Of a DNA stretch of 64,000 nucleotides, positions 59,859 through 64,000 are shown in pieces. The position numbers were made by a program, and so were the translations under genes. Under the pieces are notes generated by a model that did not search any database, had not been told where the DNA came from, and saw only the letters and a program-made list of their open reading frames with translations. Positions within the stretch are counted from its first letter, which is position 1, and each line of letters starts with the position of its first letter. The DNA comes from RUG13091 sp045113315 (GTDB taxonomy: Bacteria > Bacillota_I > Bacilli_A > RFN20 > CAG-826). The stretch spans positions 1 to 64,000 of the forward strand of contig JBGUIX010000010.1 of NCBI GenBank assembly GCA_045113315.1, in the 5' to 3' direction.

Positions 59859-60443
59859 CTACATGTAATATTTGACCGCGATTAAAGCCATTTGTTTGTT
59901 GGTAGCATATTCATTACCAACACGGTCATTGTCAAATTCTAAACCTTTACTTCTAACATAGTTAGCGAATTCTTTAGTGGGGAACCAATAACGAAAATCT
60001 TTATTGATGAAATTATAGTTAGATTCAAAACCACTATAAGTGAATGGAAGATAATATAATTTTCCATTATAGAATTTAAAATTCTCAGGCATGAAATCTA
60101 ATCTAATTTTTTCTCTTCTTCCATACCATTCTTCACTTAAAAGAGCTTTATAGATGATTTCATCTTTAATATCTTCTTTTAGAAGCATTTCAAATACAGT
60201 GGGTCCTTCAATATAATCAACCACACTGATCATTTGGTTTTTATCAAATAAATAAACTTTAGGAATATCAATTGCGGTAATCTTTAAACGATGCTGATGA
60301 TCAACAAACTTTTGAAAATCTTCTTTGTTCTCATATTTCTTTAGAAAAAAGAATTTGCCTTTTCTTTCAACTTTATAAGAATGATCGCCTAATTTTTCTA
60401 TGACAACAAATTCTTTTCTTTTGATTTCAATAATCTCAGTCAT
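59859..60443 (-). CDS. Protein-kinase-fold-like protein of unknown function
   Basis: A 194-residue protein. Its outline resembles a kinase fold: a beta-rich start (FVVIEKLGDHSYKVERKGKF) with a Lys pair FFLKKYE in the ATP-lysine position, a hinge-like ISVVDYIEGPTVFEML, then RLDFMPENFKFYNGKLYYL, similar in layout to the catalytic-loop HxDxxPxN region but with no HxD. It may be a degenerate sugar-kinase or pseudokinase; this is inference. Co-transcribed with prs. No RBS; GATAAT ends 6 bases before the ATG, so it is probably leaderless. Confidence 0.6.
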   Translation of the reverse strand: MTEIIEIKRKEFVVIEKLGDHSYKVERKGKFFFLKKYENKEDFQKFVDHQHRLKITAIDIPKVYLFDKNQMISVVDYIEGPTVFEMLLKEDIKDEIIYKALLSEEWYGRREKIRLDFMPENFKFYNGKLYYLPFTYSGFESNYNFINKDFRYWFPTKEFANYVRSKGLEFDNDRVGNEYATNKQMALIAVKYYM

Positions 60444-60547
60444 GGCAATATTATCTTATAATTTCTTATAAAATTAAAGATAGCAAATCTTCTTTGTATA
60501 GTTTTTTATTTTAATAAAGCATAAAATTTATAAGAGGTTTTTTAATT

Positions 60548-61741
60548 ATGGAACACATTGAAAGATTTATTAGATACGCTAAGATTGATACTCAATCTAA
60601 CGATAAAACAGGAACCACTCCCTCTACAGAAAAACAAAAGAACTTATCTAGATTATTAGTTAATGAATTAAAAGAATTAGGTCTAGAAGATGCTTATATG
60701 GATGAATATGGCATTGTCTATGCTCATAAGAAAGGTGAAGGCGATAAAATCGGGTTAAACGCTCATGTCGATACCGCTTTAGAAGTCACTGATACTAATG
60801 TAAATCCACAAATCCACAAAAACTTTGATGGAGTAAGTGTCAAATTGAATGACAAATTAGTATTATCCTCCGAACAATTCCCAATTCTTAAGAATTTTAA
60901 GGGCTGTGACTTAATCACTACTGACGGAAATACACTTTTAGGCGCTGATGATAAAGCGGGTATCGCTATTATTATGTCTGCTTTAGCCTATTTCCATGCT
61001 CATCCAGAGGTGAAACACCATAATATTTCTATTTCATTTACTGTGGACGAAGAGATTGGAGAAGGCGCAAAGCATTTCTCCTTAGAAAAGATGGATGCGG
61101 ATTATGCGTTTACCATTGATGGAGCCCATCCTTCTAATGTCGATTTTGAAAATTTTAACGCTAAACATTTTGAAATGGATATCGAGGGTGTCAGTGTCCA
61201 CCCAGGTGAAGGAAAAGGTAGACTAATTAACGCTGTTTTAGTGCTCAATGAATTCTTAAATATGATGCCTAAAAATGACACACCTTATGAAGCTAATGAA
61301 GATGAAGGATTCTGGCATTTAACAGGCGTAAATGGGTCTAGTGATAAAGTCCATGTTGAATTCATTTTAAGGGACTTTTGCAAGGAAAAACTCTTAAAAC
61401 GCGTTGAAATTATCGAAAATAGCATTCAAACATTACTCAAGAAATATCCGGCGATTAAGATCAAATATGACATCGTTGATCAATATGAAAATATGAGACA
61501 ATATGTCGATAAAAATCCAAAACCAGTGGAAGTTGCAAAAGCCGCTTTAAGAAAGAACGGTATAGAACCTGTTTCTTCTAAAATTAGAGGTGGCACCGAC
61601 GGCGCTACATTCTCCAAAATGGGATTAGTGACTCCTAACTTAGGAACAGGAAGTTATAATCATCATGGACGATATGAATTCTTAGTAATTCAAGAGTTTG
61701 AAAAGATGATTCAGGTCGTCATTGATATTCTAAAAATATAA
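60548..61741 (+). CDS. pepT: Peptidase T (tripeptide aminopeptidase)
   Basis: A 397-residue M20 zinc peptidase trimming N-terminal residues from tripeptides in the cytosol. Marks: NAHVDTA (zinc His and Asp), LLGADDKAGIAIIM (bridging Asp), SFTVDEEIGEGAKHF (catalytic Glu pair), FTIDGAHP, and the final IRGGTDGATFSKMGL and GTGSYNHHGRYE. RBS AAGAGG; alone on the plus strand. Confidence 0.95.
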   Translation: MEHIERFIRYAKIDTQSNDKTGTTPSTEKQKNLSRLLVNELKELGLEDAYMDEYGIVYAHKKGEGDKIGLNAHVDTALEVTDTNVNPQIHKNFDGVSVKLNDKLVLSSEQFPILKNFKGCDLITTDGNTLLGADDKAGIAIIMSALAYFHAHPEVKHHNISISFTVDEEIGEGAKHFSLEKMDADYAFTIDGAHPSNVDFENFNAKHFEMDIEGVSVHPGEGKGRLINAVLVLNEFLNMMPKNDTPYEANEDEGFWHLTGVNGSSDKVHVEFILRDFCKEKLLKRVEIIENSIQTLLKKYPAIKIKYDIVDQYENMRQYVDKNPKPVEVAKAALRKNGIEPVSSKIRGGTDGATFSKMGLVTPNLGTGSYNHHGRYEFLVIQEFEKMIQVVIDILKI

Positions 61742-61746
61742 AAATA

Positions 61747-61773
61747 AAACCGCAGGGGAACACCTTGCGGTTT
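61747..61773. terminator. Bidirectional terminator between pepT and aqpZ
   Basis: An 8-bp stem AAACCGCA/TGCGGTTT (61747-61754 with 61766-61773). On the minus strand it is followed by TTATTTTTATATTTTT, so it ends the aquaporin transcript; on the plus strand it follows pepT with a weaker T-tract (CATTTATT). Confidence 0.75.
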
Positions 61774-61794
61774 CATTTATTAAAGGTGAAATAA

Positions 61795-62517
61795 TTATTT
61801 CGCTTCTTCTTTGCCTTTTAATAATTTCCAAACGATGGCTGCTAAAGCGGCACCGATGAATGGGCCAATTACGCAAGCGATCATTGTTAAGAAGTCAGCT
61901 TTGACAGCGTCACCACCATTGAACATGTGGAACACTAAAGCGGATAAAGCTCTAGCCGGGTTAACGGATGTACCAGTTAATGGGATACCTAATAAGTGGA
62001 CACCAAATAAAGCTAAACCGATAACAATACCAGCAACTGGGCCCCATTCTTTCTTACTTGTTGCGCCTAAAACGGCCATGATGAATAAGAAAGTTAAAAC
62101 GACTTCGGCTAAAAGACCTAACATCACAACACCAAAGGTGTATGTGTTAGCTTGAGTAATAGCAACAAAGGCATTTAAGCTGTTGGAACCTGTGGCTTTG
62201 ACTCCCATGAAAATTAAAGCAAGAATACCACTACCAACGAAAGCGCCTAAAACTTGCGCACAGCAATAAATAGCGAATTCTTTCCAGGTGATATCACCAC
62301 GGATAGCCATCGCTAAAGAAACTGCTGGGTTAGCATGTCCGCCAGAGATTTGGCCGACAGAGTAAGCTAAGACAACGATGGATAAACCAAAGGCAGCAGC
62401 TGTAGCAACAACTGAGCCTGCATCGGCAGCATTACAATTAACGCCGATAGCAACACCACAGCCGATGAGCACTAAGAACATAGTGGCAAAACATTCACTA
62501 ATAAATTTCTTCAACAT
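61795..62517 (-). CDS. aqpZ: Aquaporin Z-type major intrinsic protein
   Basis: A 240-residue channel with six membrane helices and two half-helices: HANPAVSLAM and SVNPARALSALVF. The second motif, with Ser-Val before NPAR, matches AqpZ and not GlpF, pointing to water (and small neutral solutes). RBS AGGAAAGGA; -10 TATAAT at 62543-62548. Single gene. Confidence 0.88.
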   Translation of the reverse strand: MLKKFISECFATMFLVLIGCGVAIGVNCNAADAGSVVATAAAFGLSIVVLAYSVGQISGGHANPAVSLAMAIRGDITWKEFAIYCCAQVLGAFVGSGILALIFMGVKATGSNSLNAFVAITQANTYTFGVVMLGLLAEVVLTFLFIMAVLGATSKKEWGPVAGIVIGLALFGVHLLGIPLTGTSVNPARALSALVFHMFNGGDAVKADFLTMIACVIGPFIGAALAAIVWKLLKGKEEAK

Positions 62518-62581
62518 AAATAATTAATTCCTTTCCTAGCAAATTATAGTTCTAGAATTAACAAAATTAAATAGCAAAAAT

Positions 62582-62604
62582 AAAAAAGAGGTAATAATTA
62601 CCTC
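62582..62604 (-). terminator. Terminator after the rubredoxin gene
   Basis: A perfect 7-bp stem GAGGTAA/TTACCTC (62588-62594 with 62598-62604) is followed on the minus strand by TTTTTT. Confidence 0.85.
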
Positions 62605-62611
62605 AATTCTA

Positions 62612-62749
62612 TTAATCTATCTTTTCAAATAAGTCTTTTCCGACTCCGCAGACTGGACAGGTGAAGTCTTCTGGTAACTCTTCTTCTTCGGTTTCATAAA
62701 CATAACCACAGACTGTGCATTTGAAATGATGCAATTTTTTCTCATCCAT
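62612..62749 (-). CDS. Short rubredoxin-like protein
   Basis: A 45-residue protein from ATG 62749 (MDEKKLHHFK), AGGAGG upstream. Two rubredoxin CxxC knuckles, CTVCGYVYE and CPVCGVGKDLFEK, bind one iron. Only 16 residues separate the two pairs, against about 29 in classical rubredoxins, so the middle loop is missing; this short form is like the C-terminal domain of rubrerythrins. Likely an electron carrier in oxygen or peroxide defence. Operon with the DUF3810 gene. Confidence 0.85.
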   Translation of the reverse strand: MDEKKLHHFKCTVCGYVYETEEEELPEDFTCPVCGVGKDLFEKID

Positions 62750-62762
62750 TCGATATTTCCTC

Positions 62763-63899
62763 CTAATTCTTCTCAAAATAAATTCTATAGTAAATACTCT
62801 GATAATGCGACAAAGATACAACATGACCTTTATCATCGACATCGGTATCTGTGTCTATATAAGATGTTGTTCCTTCTTTTTGCCCAAAAGTTTTTAAATA
62901 CCAATCGTTAACTTTATCACCAAAGTCCGCTAAGAAGGCTTGTCCTTTCCAATGTTCATAAATGAAATGGAAGTTTTTTAAAACATCATCACTATGCAAT
63001 GAATTTACATAGTTAATGTCTTCTTTATTTTCACTTAATCTCACTAAATCAATAATTCGATCAATTGTGTTGTAATAAGCAGAATATCTAATATATGGAT
63101 CGCTACTTCTTAAACATATTTCACTGGCTAATATCTGTGCGTCATCCTCTCTCATTACTCCTAAACCATGACACATCTCATGGGCGATATAAAATGGCTT
63201 TTCACCATTCGTGGAGAAAGTGGAATAATTAGCCTCTCCTAAAGGACCAAAATACATACCCACGATTGATACTGTCGTAAAGAGATGAGAGCTTAATAAA
63301 GGCTTTGCCTTTGGAACGGTAGAAAAATAATAAGAATTATTTAATTTAGTGAATTCTTTTCTTAAGTTAGAAATTAAAATTTCATCAGTGTAAGGGGCTT
63401 TTATTTCTCCTTTTTCGTCAATTCCTAATTCATTTACGCAGTGATTCATATCTTCTACAAAGTAAGAAGCGATATCTTTAAATTTTGCTTTATCAATTTC
63501 CCCCGTATATCTATCCACTGGTAAGGCTTTTCTTTTATAAGCCATGCCTACACTTAAATCGTAAACCGCTACTGTGGAAACAATCACTAGTGTGACTAAT
63601 AAGAAACGATTAATCGCTTCCCAATATTTTTTATTACCTAATAAGCAAAATCCCCAGGATAGATAAATAATTACAAAAATAATTAAAGATATAACACTTA
63701 TCTCTGTTAAAGATAAACGGAAGGCTTCATTGATAGTTCTAAATACATTTGTATAGCCTTTTCCAAAGCTTCTCGTCCAAGCTTCCGCTATATCGCTATT
63801 ATTTGATAAAACATTCATGACAATCATTAAAATGATTACCATGATTAAAACGATAGTCATAATCACAAAACCTTTATGATTTTTCATGAATTTTTTCAT
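62763..63899 (-). CDS. DUF3810-like membrane protein with a zincin motif
   Basis: A 378-residue protein with three N-terminal membrane segments (about 10-32, 62-85, 97-117), then a large outer domain. FYIAHEMCHGLGVMREDDAQ contains HExxH followed at distance by Glu residues (ILASEICLR), the pattern of a gluzincin-type metalloprotease; this agrees with DUF3810 family descriptions. The substrate is unknown. No RBS is visible. An inverted repeat CTTTGTT/AACAAAG (63945-63969) lies upstream in its probable promoter region. Confidence 0.75.
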   Translation of the reverse strand: MKKFMKNHKGFVIMTIVLIMVIILMIVMNVLSNNSDIAEAWTRSFGKGYTNVFRTINEAFRLSLTEISVISLIIFVIIYLSWGFCLLGNKKYWEAINRFLLVTLVIVSTVAVYDLSVGMAYKRKALPVDRYTGEIDKAKFKDIASYFVEDMNHCVNELGIDEKGEIKAPYTDEILISNLRKEFTKLNNSYYFSTVPKAKPLLSSHLFTTVSIVGMYFGPLGEANYSTFSTNGEKPFYIAHEMCHGLGVMREDDAQILASEICLRSSDPYIRYSAYYNTIDRIIDLVRLSENKEDINYVNSLHSDDVLKNFHFIYEHWKGQAFLADFGDKVNDWYLKTFGQKEGTTSYIDTDTDVDDKGHVVSLSHYQSIYYRIYFEKN

Positions 63900-64000
63900 A
63901 TATTCAGTTTACTTATTTTTATATCTAACTCAAATAAAATATAACTTTGTTATTTTGATTTGAACAAAGAAGTTAACAAATATATACTTAAAGAAGATTA

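Noticed and set aside
1..64000. CRISPR arrays, insertion sequences, prophage or integrative element
   Set aside because: No regularly spaced repeats, transposase, integrase or phage structural genes were found in any region read.

Overview
The window is a gene-dense, low-to-moderate GC bacterial chromosome segment from an uncultured-type, strictly anaerobic Firmicutes/Bacilli lineage, probably near the Mollicutes-related or Erysipelotrichia-like gut groups. This placement is inferred from gene content and order: Bacillus-type synteny of ecfA1-ecfA2-ecfT-truA-rplM-rpsI and cysS-rlmB-sigH, a zinc-type S14 and zinc-type adenylate kinase, a YeeN-type YebC, no rpmD in the spc operon, and many short lipoproteins. 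TGA is used as a stop (for example in the beta-glucosidase gene) and every Trp codon I checked was TGG, so code 11 fits. Class III ribonucleotide reductase with its activase, a trimeric [FeFe]-hydrogenase, a short rubredoxin and D-lactate dehydrogenase point to fermentation without oxygen. No prophage, insertion sequence, CRISPR array or rRNA gene was seen.

Layout. 0.1-8.7 kb (minus strand): tRNA-Ile, the rplM-rpsI operon with an L13-type leader, a small membrane protein gene with a frame break at a slippery heptamer, yebC, truA, the ECF transporter module (ecfT, ecfA2, ecfA1), a SigH-like sigma factor, rlmB and cysS. 8.7-12.9 kb: hydCBA. 13-24 kb is mixed: ldhA, cysE, an nrdD fused to a redoxin domain with trxB directly behind it, an orphan DUF1778 antitoxin, nrdG, dCMP deaminase, folD, a DUF2130 protein, two membrane proteins and asnA. 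25-35 kb is an accessory cell-surface locus: a 1340-residue Ig-repeat surface protein, a GH3 beta-glucosidase and three tandem paralogous lipoprotein genes, of which only one is intact. 35-40.6 kb: preA-preT, a compact element with a 24-residue hydrophobic peptide enclosed by a perfect 15-bp inverted repeat, a small lipoprotein and a clostripain-family lipoprotein protease. 40.7-55.9 kb: the fused S10-spc-alpha ribosomal superoperon (29 genes). 56-64 kb: queuosine genes (tgt, queA, queH), prs with a kinase-like gene, pepT, aquaporin, a short rubredoxin and a DUF3810 metalloprotease-like protein.

How it fits together. HydABC would couple NADH and ferredoxin oxidation to H2 release, LdhA offers a lactate outlet, and NrdD/NrdG with TrxB supply dNTPs anaerobically. 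PreAT handles pyrimidines, ECF modules import vitamins, and the surface proteins, GH3 enzyme and clostripain handle polymers outside or at the cell surface. The least explained parts are the small-peptide RNA element at 37.85-38.05 kb, which looks like a type I toxin locus; the decaying lipoprotein tandem array, including a gene broken by an exact 5-bp tandem duplication; a set of apparently leaderless genes; charged low-complexity tails on several ribosomal proteins; and a gene order in which sigH abuts ecfA1 as if the large ribosomal/RNA polymerase block had been lifted out.
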